In this document: positions 39,475-50,003 of the stretch, piece after piece
How the letters are laid out: every line of letters begins with the position of its first letter
How positions within the stretch are numbered: the stretch's first letter is position 1
Assembly (NCBI RefSeq): GCF_900005765.1
Contig: NC_041685.1
Span: 124,001-188,000, forward strand
Source: Plasmodium relictum
Taxonomy: Eukaryota; Apicomplexa; Aconoidasida; Haemosporida; Plasmodiidae
Direction of reading: 5' to 3'
Length of the DNA stretch: 64,000 nucleotides
Made by a program: the position numbers and the translations under genes
The notes under the pieces: model-generated
Databases searched by the model: none
What the model was told of the DNA's origin: nothing
Seen by the model: only the letters and a program-made list of their open reading frames with translations

Positions 39475-40390
39475 AGTTTTATATTTTCCAAGTTAGAATC
39501 CTTGAAAAAAAAAAATAACGAAATAAAAAAATTAAAAAAATTAAATTAAATTTTTATAATATGAATAAAGGAATATATTCATTTACCTAATGCAATTTTT
39601 CAGTAGTCTTTTTATTATTAGAACCACATAGAGTATTATTATTGTATATAAACTTCTAATTATTTTTCTCTTATAGTATTTTATTAGTTTTATATACTTA
39701 AAGTTATTAATTAAAAATTTCTTAATTTTTTAAAATGTTATTTATTTATTTTATTTTATTTTATTTTTTATATCTAAATATTTACTAAAAAATTAATTTA
39801 TATTAAATACACTTTTAATACCATAATAAAATTTATAAAAAACTTTATAAATTTATTAAAAATAAATAATAATTTTTTGTATTCCTAATGTATTCTTTAT
39901 AAAAAAAAGAAATAAAGATGTATTTATTTTTAAAAATGCTATGAATATTATATCATTTATTAAAATCTTAAAATCCTATTAAAAAAAAAACATTTCTATT
40001 TATTTTTTTTTCTAATTTTCTTTTTTTTATTAATAAAAAAAAAAAAAAAAAATCATTAATTAGAAATAGATATCTAGAAAAAAAAACTAATGCATCACAA
40101 AATCTTTTTCTTTTTTAGATAATTAAAATGAATTATTCTTTTTAATATTTTATGAATGAATCTAATTAGAGACGAACGAATTCTTAATATACGAAACCTT
40201 TTTTTTTATATTTTATCATTTCCTAAGTATTATATTTGTATCTCTTACGAAATTTTATTTTCCAAATATTAAAAATTTATTAAAAAATATTTTTATCTAA
40301 TCATAGGAAAAATACATTTATTTATTTATATTTTTTAGTGTATTACAATTCTTATTTAGAAAAACGAAGAAAAAAAATATATATTGATCA

Positions 40391-40418
40391 TAATGCACCA
40401 TTATGCACTACCCTGCAT
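40391..40418 (-). promoter_or_regulatory. Paired GTGCA decamers upstream of RhopH3, candidate AP2-I binding sites
   Basis: On the minus strand the sequence reads TAGTGCATAATGGTGCATTA (40410-40391): two direct decamers GTGCATAATG and GTGCATTATG with a GTGCA core 10 bases apart, about one helical turn. A TGCAT lies alongside at 40414-40418. The second core is in the context ATGGTGCA, which fits the in vivo AP2-I consensus as I remember it. The cluster is about 0.92 kb upstream of the RhopH3 ATG and is one of the few GC-bearing spots in the gap. Invasion genes are AP2-I targets; the assignment is inference. Confidence 0.45.
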
Positions 40419-41291
40419 TTACTATTAATCCAAGGAACATATTTTTAGAAATTAAAAAAAAAAAATTTATATACTTATTTTATTTTTTATATATAACTAT
40501 TTATTATGTTGGAAAACATAAAAATATATGAACTAAAAAAAAACTATTTAAAAAAAAATATTTAGTTCTTTTGAATCTATAAAGAAAAAAAGAAAAATTT
40601 TTACTTTTTTTTTCATAGAACAAATTATTTTACATAGGGAATAGGAGAAAATTAAAATAGTATTTATGTAATTTTATTTATTTTTATCTTATTTATGTTA
40701 TATATTATTTATCTCTTATTATTATTTTTATTTTTATTTAATGCTGAGTACATTAGTAAAAGAAATGTAAAAATAAAATAAAATAAATAAAATGAGGTGG
40801 ATTACTCTTTTATTTTATAATTAATAAAATTAAATTATTATTTTTAACGACTTTGCTGTTAAAATTATTTATTTAAAAAAAAAGATGTAGTAATTTAAAA
40901 ATTCCAAGTATAATAAAGATATTATTCATATATTGAAATAATTTTATATTTTAAAAAAAAAGAAAAATTACATCGATACATGTACTAAATTTTAATTAGT
41001 TTCTCTTTTTTTTTCACTTCATAATTCTTAATTTTATATTATTTATATGTTTTATTATTCTTTTATTTTATATATTTTTATTTTATTATGTCTCTTTTTT
41101 ATTTAATTTTGTTTTTTTTTTTTTTTAACCTAAAATTATTATTTTTTATTGCTTGAAGATTAGCAAAAATTCATTTTCGAAAATTATTATAAATTGATAA
41201 AATCGAAGAAAACATTGTATTTGCTTTTAAATATTTATATACTATTTTTTATTATTTATTTTTGTTATTCTGTTTTATATTATTTTCTTCC

Positions 41292-41311
41292 TTTTTTTTT
41301 TTTTTTTTTTT

Positions 41312-41363
<52 letters not shown>
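41292..41363. repeat. Poly(T) tract of 72 bases with one interruption
   Basis: T21, a single A at 41313, then T50 (41314-41363). It is the longest homopolymer in the window, upstream of the membrane protein gene. Such tracts exclude nucleosomes and are prone to assembly length error. Confidence 0.9.
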
Positions 41364-41364
<1 letters not shown>

Positions 41365-42125
41365 TATTTCTTTATTTTTTGTTATTTTATTTTGTATTTC
41401 TCTATTTTATTTTTATTTTTTTTTGTATTCCTTTCTTGTTTGCTATTATAATACTGTATGTATGTTTATTCTTTATTATTTCACTTTATATATGCATATT
41501 GTTAATTTTTTATTTCTGTTTTTTTTTTTTGCTTTTATTAGATATCAAATGCACCTTCTTTATTTTTGTTTTATATATACTTAAACAATTTTTGATTACT
41601 AAAAAGGACTATTCATATATTATTCTTATGCATTTAATTATTTTAATTATCATTGAATTAAATTTAAAATAATTAATTGATAAATTAATCAATTGAATAT
41701 TTAATCTTTTTTTCTATTCATTTTTTAATAAAAAAATAAATATGAATTTTTAATGTATGCCAATACAAATTTGTATTCATTTGTTTTTTTTTTTTTTTTT
41801 TTTTGTATTATATATATACTATATAAAATAAAAAGACAATACTTTTTTTTTTATAAATCTTTTTATTTTGTATATCTTTTACATAGTTATAATATAAAAT
41901 AAAAAGATACTTTTTTTTTTCTTATGATTCATTTTATATTTTGTATATTTACTACACAATTACATGTGAATACAATTAGTAAAAAAGAAAAATTTATAAG
42001 TAATTGCTTTTTCTAATTTCTTAAAGACATGCAGTTCTTTTATTTTCCTTTTATTCTCCTATATATTTTTACATCATTTTTTTATCATTTTTTTTTTTTT
42101 TTTTTTGTCTTTATATAAATATATA

Positions 42126-42839
42126 ATGTATGAATCAGGTAATAAATATATGTTTGATGTAAAAAGATGTATAAGAATATATAGGTTGTGTCTTATTTTA
42201 CATTTAATTTTGGCGGTATTGCAGCTATTTACACCTCGTCCATTTTTATTTATTGCTCATTTAGTAGTTTTTTTTATTGGAATTGATTGCTTTTGTTCTT
42301 ATTTAACTTTTAAGTATTTTTGCTTTACTGTTGTTAATATGATATGTGGTATTAGTGATTTTATATGGTTATTGTTTAAATGTACTGGCAAAAATAGATT
42401 CAAATGGCTAGACCCGAAATATTATTGGAAAATAATAAATATTGATAATATTTTTCTTCAGTTTTTTTCTACTTCCTTACATTATATGTTTGATGAAAAA
42501 AAAAGTTATGAATCTCCTCAAAATATGCAAAAGAAATATGAATATATAAAAAATTTTTTTAAGTTATTGCCTGTTCAGAAAAAAATATATGCATGGAAAA
42601 TATATATAGAATTATTTATAATAATAATAGGGATATTTTTATATTTTATTGGTTCTTATATCAGTTGGCAGTTATATAAATATACATTAAATTGTAATCA
42701 AAATGATTTATTATTTCATAATTATCATTATGGTACATTTCATGAAGATAATAACCAAAATTCACCTTCTTCACAGAACGATTTTATTCCCTTTATCGGG
42801 CAACCATATAGAATTTCTGATTTTTTAGAAAAAAAATAA
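42126..42839 (+). CDS. Conserved small membrane protein with four predicted helices, function unknown
   Basis: I start at the first ATG of the open frame (MYESGNKYMF), giving 237 residues; the frame is open seven codons further but begins with TTG there. Hydrophobic spans are at about 21-36 (LCLILHLILAVLQLF), 39-60 (PFLFIAHLVVFFIGIDCFC), 63-85 (YFCFTVVNMICGISDFIWLLF) and 158-181 (KIYIELFIIIIGIFLYFIGS). The first three helices are tightly packed, followed by a 70-residue soluble loop, the last helix and a hydrophilic 55-residue tail with His/Asn/Ser. There is no separate cleavable signal; the first helix probably acts as signal anchor. No known family is recognised. The gene is divergent from RhopH3 and shares its upstream region, so co-regulation in the late blood stage is conceivable but unproven. 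Confidence 0.82.
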   Translation: MYESGNKYMFDVKRCIRIYRLCLILHLILAVLQLFTPRPFLFIAHLVVFFIGIDCFCSYLTFKYFCFTVVNMICGISDFIWLLFKCTGKNRFKWLDPKYYWKIINIDNIFLQFFSTSLHYMFDEKKSYESPQNMQKKYEYIKNFFKLLPVQKKIYAWKIYIELFIIIIGIFLYFIGSYISWQLYKYTLNCNQNDLLFHNYHYGTFHEDNNQNSPSSQNDFIPFIGQPYRISDFLEKK

Positions 42840-43656
42840 ATGCATATACATTATATATATAGAGGGAAAGAGAGAGCGAAAAAAAAAAAAAAAAAGTATC
42901 TTTTCGAATAAATACCTTTTTTATTTATATAAATTAAAAGATTTTTTTTTTTTTAATGAACCCTCACCATTTTGTTTATAATTTTCATTTCATTTTTTAT
43001 AGCTATAATAAATTTTTCTTATAAGTAATATATATATATATATATGTTACTATTTTTTTATTTGTTTTGTTTTATTTTTATTTTTTTTTTGTAGCTATTT
43101 TGTTTTTATTAATATTTACTATTTTTCTTTTTTTTTTGTGTAATTGTCTTTTTATTACGTGAATAATACTTTATAAATTTAAAGAATGATATTTTTTTTA
43201 ATATGAAAAACAAACTAATTTTTTCTATTTAAATCGCTATTTATTATAATAATAAAATATACTAATGCATATAGGGTGTATATATTTTTAGTTATATTAA
43301 TTATTTTATTAGCATTTCTAATAAAATCATCATAGGCTGGAGTATTATTAATTCATAACTTTTTAAATTTTGTCTTAAAATATTATTTAAAAAACTAAAT
43401 TTTTAAAATGTTTCTCAGTTTTTTATCATTTTTAAAACAATTATACCATTAATTAATTTACTTCTAAATATCTAAAATTGTTCATAATTGAAAACAAATA
43501 AAAAAAAAAATCTGGTAACTTTTATATTTAAGATGAAAATTATAAAAACACAAGAATATACAGAAGTTTTGAAATATTATAAAGAAATGCAGTGTAAAAT
43601 AAATTATTTAGGTTTATTAAAAATTAAAAAAACTAATAATATTTGTCAAATATAGA

Positions 43657-43693
<37 letters not shown>

Positions 43694-44417
43694 TACATTT
43701 TTTACCATAAATACTTTAAGTTTGTGTGTACATTTATTTTTTTTATTTTATTCTTTTCATTGTTTTTTATTTTTTACTAATATGTTATTATTTACATAAT
43801 TTGGAGAAAAAAAAAAAAAAAAAAAGCTACATTAATTGTGGCATACTAGTATATTTCTTTTTATTTTTCTTTATATAGACAAAATATATTTTGATTTAAA
43901 AAATTTAATATCTTTTTGATTTTACTCCTTAAATTAATAAATAAGAAAATTATTTATTATTTTATTATTTTTTTGTGATGGTTTAAAATATATATATATA
44001 TATCTAATTTATAATAATTTATCATTTAAATAAAAATTATCTATACAATTATTACTTTTATATCGTGGAATTTGTATCATTTGTCTATTAATTTAAATTA
44101 GTTTTAACTATTCCTATCTTATTTATATTGAGATTTCCTTTATTATTTTTAGAATAATTTAGAATTGTTATTACTATTGTTTTCGTAATTATTATGATAA
44201 CTTATTATTACCAATTTGCCAATAAATAATTATTATTTTTATTAATACGATTAATATTAGTAATTCTATTATTATCATGAATTATTCCTATTGATATATT
44301 ATAAATTATTTTCTCTAGAATTATTTCTGTTATAAGTTATTAGTTATCTTTTTAATATAATAATTTTTTATTGTTATATTTTTTATTTGAAAACAAATAA
44401 AATTCAGTTCATAAAAT
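42840..44417. other. Intergenic, membrane protein 3' end to CFAP251-like gene 5' end
   Basis: About 1.6 kb of AT-rich sequence with an (AT)n run near 43667-43690 and A/T homopolymers. Two TAGCTA hexamers lie at 43000-43005 and 43092-43097; from memory TAGCTA is the AP2-O core, though chance occurrence in this sequence is likely. The promoter of the CFAP251-like gene is expected here. No other exon is seen. Confidence 0.55.
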
Positions 44418-47400
44418 ATGAATATCAAAAATGATTTGGACGAACCAATAAATTTAAAGTTTTGCTATGGAATTAATGAATCATTAAGTAGTGTACATGT
44501 TATAAAAAAAAAAGAAAAAGAGAAAATAAATATTATTTATAGTTCAGATAATAACATTGTTTTGCTTGATGAAAAAAAACAAGTATTATTTAGAGGTCAT
44601 TTTAATCAGATATCTCAAATAATTAGAAGTTACAATAATGAATTTCTTATTTCTTGTGATAAAGGAATAAATTCTTTTATTCTTCTATGGAAAATAAGTA
44701 ATAATACATTAATTCCTCTAAAAAAGTTTTGTTTCAATAGTTCATTATGTGATAAAAAAAAAGAAGATGATTTAAATAGAAGTTTATATGAAGATGTTAA
44801 AAAAGACATATGCAAGGAAAATATTAATGAAAATAGAAATGATAATATAGGGTTTGAATGCGTAGATATAAGTTTTGATAATAGATATATATGTGCTTTA
44901 ACAGAAGAAAAAATATATTTCAAATCAAATGATAAAGTGTTAGAAGAAAAATCAAATAAAAATAAAGATAAACTAAATAATAATGTGTATTTTCAAGAGC
45001 TTATTATCTTTGATGTTAGTGGTGGAGAAAACAATATTGTATGTACTGATAAAATATATGGAAAAGATAAACAAAATAAAATTAGATTTAATAAAAACTA
45101 TGAGATAATTACTAATAGTTTTTCAAAATTATACATTTATAATTTTGATAAAAAAAATAGAATTATAAGTCATTATAGTCCTTCTTTGTATAAAAGTAGT
45201 AAAATAAATGAGAAGTTCATATTCACTGAGACATCATTTGTAGAAAATTCTACAACATTATTAACAGGGACAGCAAATGGTTTCTTAATTGCATGGGATT
45301 ATAGTACTATTTTTATAAATAAAACTAAGAATAATATTAAGCAAAGAGAATATCAAAAATCATTAGAAATTAGAAAAAATATATCAATTAACATTGTTTT
45401 AAGTTATGGTAATTTTATCATTATAGGACTAGGAGATGGTAGTGTACAAATTTTTGATAAAGAACTGAAATGCTATGCATGGTTTGAAAATAATCAAATA
45501 GGAGCAATAAAATCTATATCTTTTGAATTCTCTGATTTTGAAAAAGATTTTTTTTTATGGAATTCTTTCATTTTATTTACTGAAAAAAATATAATTAAGC
45601 AAATTTATCCATATAGTTTTCAAAATAAATTTTTTGGAAATAAAGAAAAATATATTAATGATAATAATACAGTTATAAAAAAAGATAAAAGTGATAATAT
45701 TCTTAAAAAAGATGATATTGATATTTTTAAAGAAGATACTACAGCAAATATAGAATCAAAATGCTCCAGTTATATTAATAAAAATAACAATATCGAAATT
45801 TTGACAGAAAATACATTAAAAAAAAATAGTAATAATAATAAAACAATTCTTCATTTTCATAGTACTTGCATAAATTGTATATGCATAAATCCTGTAAATA
45901 ATGAAAATATTATATATATTGGAAATAAGGATGGATTAATTGAAATTTTTGATTTCGATAAAAATGAAAAAATTACAATGATTGATTTAAAATCAAAAGA
46001 AATAATTACTATGACTTTTAGCAATAATGGAGATATAGTATGTGTTGGTTGCAAATGCGGATTCATTCATTTGATAAATTCTAATAGTTATGAAATTTTT
46101 TTTAGTAGTAAGGATATGAAATATGAAATAAAGTATTTATATTTTAGTGAAGATGATAAAATATTGGTTTGTTCTTCTAATAATGGAAATATAATAATTT
46201 ATAAAAATGATAACGAGAATATATATGATTGGAAGTATGCTTATAAAATTGTTAACAATAATAATATTATTTTTAATGATCTAAATATAGTAAAAGAGGT
46301 AGATAAATATTATGTATACATCATTATAGCAATAACAGATAATAGATATATAATTTTTCATCATTACGATTTTCAGCATAATACTGTTGTAATTTCATAT
46401 CTCAATATTGAACAAATTCATACACCTACATGCTTCACTAGCAATTTATATTTTTATAATAGACAAATATTATGTATTTGCAATGATGCTTCTAAAATTC
46501 GATTCTTTGATTTAGAGAAGAAAAAAATAATTAAAACAGTTCATTTACCATTTAAACAGAAAAAGGTACAAGCATTTATACCTCTAATAAATTATTTTAA
46601 TTGCAAAGGAAATTTACAAAATTGTGATAAGAGTGAAAATATATTAAATAAAAAAATTAAAGATGATTTTAATAAAAAAAATATATTTTTATTTGTTTTG
46701 AATGAAAAAATGATTGTATTTACTCAAAGTCCAATAGACGCAAATTGTTTTAGGTATATAGGTGGAATTATATGTAGCGGAAATATAAAAAATGTTGTTA
46801 CAAAAAATAACAAAATTTTTATATTAAGTAATAATAAAATATTCTATTATAATATTAATATTGAAATATTAAAGAAAAATATAGAAAACCAAAATAATAC
46901 TTTAGAAACTTTTATTGATCAAATAGGAGGAAGAAAAAGCAAAATATATAAACAAATTACTGATTCTTTTTATTATTGTGAAATTCAAAAAAAAAAGTAT
47001 AAAAAAAAGAAAGAAAAACATGAGATAAAAAAATTGCTAAATATTTTATCTATTGAATATATTTTTGCTTCTCTCAATATTTTCTTATCGAAATTCGAAA
47101 TACAAAATATTATACAAGAGTATTACTTTTACTACGAATATGTTTTGAAGTTATTAAAAGAGCAAAATGCTATAGTAAATGAAATAGTTTCAATCGACGA
47201 TATTAAGCTAGTAAATTATAATTCAAATGATGATATTCTTCTTCAAAATATATTTTTTACACAATTAAATGAAAATAAAGGTAAAAAAAAAAAAAAAGTA
47301 ATAACAATAAAAATATATATTTATAAAAAAGTTTTAGTAGTTTATTTTTCTTTTACATAAGTCTATATAATATTTATAATTAGTAAATTAAATAATTTAG

Positions 47401-48137
47401 TACTTCTATTTAAAAAAAGGATTTTAAAATTTTAAGAAATTTAATAATATAATACTTTAAAAAAGGTTATTTCTATTTTTTAATTAAAGAAATATATATA
47501 TATATATTTGTATAATTAATATAAAATAAGAAAGAAAAAAAGGATATGATCATTCTATTATTATTTTATTATGATAAATTATAGAAGAATTTTTTCTTTA
47601 AAGATAAATAATTTTAAATTCCTTGATTTATTTATTTTTATAGATAAAAAGGAAAATTATAATAATAATTTTGATGAAAAAATATTAAATGAATTTAAGA
47701 AGGATACAGCATTGAATTACCAAGATGATGTATTAAAAGAAAAAGAAATAGACAAGAATGAAATGAATCAAAATGATTTAGCTATAAAAAAAAAAAAAAA
47801 ATTAGAAAATGAATTTGAAGAAAGTGAAATAGATATAACTAAAGAATGCAAAAATATATACTTTAATATTAATGCATTTATATATACATATTTTAACTTT
47901 GCAACAGAAGAAAAAATTAATTCTGAACAACTAATAATAGAAATAATGAATTATTACAAAAAGAAAAATAATAAAAAATATATATCTTTTAACGATTTTA
48001 TGTATATATTAAAAAAATATGGAGAAACAATGGATCTAAATGAGTTCAAAAGAATTTTTCAAATTTTTACAAAAAAAGAATTTTTTAATAATGATGACGC
48101 ATTTGATTTAAATATGTTAAAAGAATTATTTCAATAG
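44418..48137 (+). CDS. CFAP251: CFAP251/WDR66-like WD-repeat protein of the radial spoke base
   Basis: Two exons, 44418-47280 and 47644-48137, joined by a 363-bp GT-AG phase-1 intron, give 1118 residues. The start LKFCYGINESLSSVHVI (13-29), then FRGHFNQISQI and DKGINSFILLWK, matches the first WD blades of CFAP251/WDR66 (family pattern of a Gly-Ile-Asn start, GH..I, and ADKG.D..I.WD). Further WD-like blades end near residues 290 (GFLIAWDY), 340 (GDGSVQIFD), 503 (KDGLIEIFDF), 540 and 590; Lys/Asn-rich inserts separate them. Exon 2 adds an acidic coiled region and an EF-hand-like pair (YISFNDFMYILKKYG), as in WDR66, but without the acidic calcium ligands. CFAP251 belongs to the calmodulin- and spoke-associated complex at the base of radial spoke 3. 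In Plasmodium it would act in the male gamete axoneme, like the dynein heavy chain nearby. Confidence 0.82.
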
Positions 48138-50003
48138 CTTTAATATATAGCTTTATAAATAATTATAAATTAGATAATTAAAAAAATAAAAATAATAAAA
48201 ATAAAAAGAGACAGTAAAATAAAAATAGTTAATATAACTTAAGATGTATTTATTTATTCAACCACCAATTAAAGGAAACTTAGTTTTTTTTTTTTTTCAT
48301 TATATAATTTAACACATACTGATGTGGAAACCAATTTATTTAATAATATAATTTATCTACCATTTTATGTTATATAAAGCTTTCTACTTATCTAAGAGAA
48401 AATGAAACCATTGTTCATATAATAACATACTTCGTTTTTTCTATTTAGTAACTTAAAAAAAATCATGATAAAATTAAGAAAAAAGAAAAGAAAAATTCAT
48501 TATCAAAATAATTTTTTATTGTTTATTTTTATAATATATGAAAAAAGTAAAGACTTTAATATTTTAGAAAGTTTATAATTTTCCATTTTTTCTCATTTTA
48601 AATTTCAAGAAATTTAAAAAAAAAGTGAAAAAAGGTTAAATTCATAATTTTTCTTTTTAATTTATTTTTCTATGTTCACTTTTATTCTCATAACTTGTTT
48701 TAGTTTATTTTTATTATTATTCTATATAAAATGTAAAAAAATTAAAAAGGCATATTTAAAACAAATTCCTATTATAAATCACGAACTTACATAAAATTTA
48801 CATTCTAATAACTACTATAAAAGAAAAAGTCTCTTATAGACAAAAAATTAATTATTTATTAATAATTATTTTTTTATTAAATAATATATACTTTATTTAT
48901 TCATTATGAAAAATATAAAAAAAAAAAAAAGAAGAAATTTAAAGGATTATATTTTTCTGAAATTTTCTAAAAAATTTATTTACTTTATAATTTGCCAATT
49001 TAAATATTCATAAAATTATAAATAAATATATAGTATATATTATATTAATATTTATATATAATTATGTATACGATGGCAAAATGAAAATAATTATAAAAAT
49101 ATTCATAAATAAATTACGCTTGCTTACATATATATAGAGACATATATAATTTTGTATGAAAAGCTATATGTACATATATTAAGAACAAAAGAAAATATTG
49201 CATAAGAATAATATTTTATGAATATTAAAAAATTAAAATTTCATGTAATGTTCTTAATTCTAAAGTTGTTAATAGGTGTAATATGGTGAGGAAATAATAT
49301 GTGTAAAATATTTTTGTAACACATAATAAAAAACTTCATATTATTAATAATATTATAAAATTTATTCAATAAGAATTCTATAAACTTTTAGAAAATAAAG
49401 TTTTATTTCTTATTTTTTTTTTTTTCCATACAAGTGTCTGCTTTGGATATATTACATCTATAAATATACATAGTGCAAATTAAAAGATTTTCTTCTGAAT
49501 ATTTTAACACATTTATATAAAAATTTTTTTTTAAAAATATTAGTATAAGAAATTTTACTTTATATTATGAAAATACAATTTTTTCTCTTCTGAAATATGA
49601 ATAGTAGAAAATTCATTTTATATTAAAAATAAAAAAAAAAAGTTAAAAATTAAAAAAATGTATTAAAAAAAAATATTTACATAGAATATATAAATAGATA
49701 TATAGGTATAAATATATATTTAATTATAAAAAGAATGTGATAAAACAATTTAATAAATACTAAAGTGTTAACACAGTATAAATTTTATAAATTATCTAAT
49801 AAAACAAAACAAAAAAAGGGTATATATATTAGATAAGCATTTAAATGTTTTGAAATTTCAAATAAGTGTTCTTAAATATGCGAAAAAAAATATATATTTT
49901 TTTTAATGGTTCATAAATTTACTTTTAAAAGTAAAATGTTATTTTCATTTTTCGTAAGTATATATATATATAAATATATATTTAAAACTTTTTTCTGTTA
50001 TTT
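48138..50003. other. Convergent intergenic region between CFAP251-like gene and ATG3
   Basis: About 1.9 kb between two 3' ends. AT-rich with A/T runs; it should contain both 3' UTRs. No exon, RNA gene or clear terminator structure is visible. Confidence 0.6.

Larger units (their letters stand above)
39475..42125. other. Divergent intergenic region between RhopH3 and a membrane protein gene
   Basis: About 2.65 kb serving as 5' region for both RhopH3 (-) and the membrane protein (+). It contains the GTGCA cluster at 40391-40418 and a very long T tract at 41292-41363. The Phe-rich open frames at 41194-41672 (+) are read-through of that tract, not genes. Confidence 0.6.

Noticed and set aside
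41194..41672. Poly-Phe open frames (85 and 136 codons)
   Set aside because: They translate the 72-base T tract and its flanks; no protein-like composition.
42105..42125. Seven extra N-terminal codons for the membrane protein
   Set aside because: That extension starts with TTG and directly follows a T tract; the first ATG at 42126 is the sensible start.
43000..43097. Two TAGCTA hexamers as AP2-O sites
   Set aside because: Only six bases with four A/T; expected by chance at this spacing, and the neighbouring gene is expected in male gametes, not ookinetes.
47281..47360. Read-through C-terminus (Lys-rich) of the first CFAP251-like exon
   Set aside because: It is intron sequence; a phase-compatible GT-AG junction joins exon 1 to the acidic and EF-hand-like exon 2.
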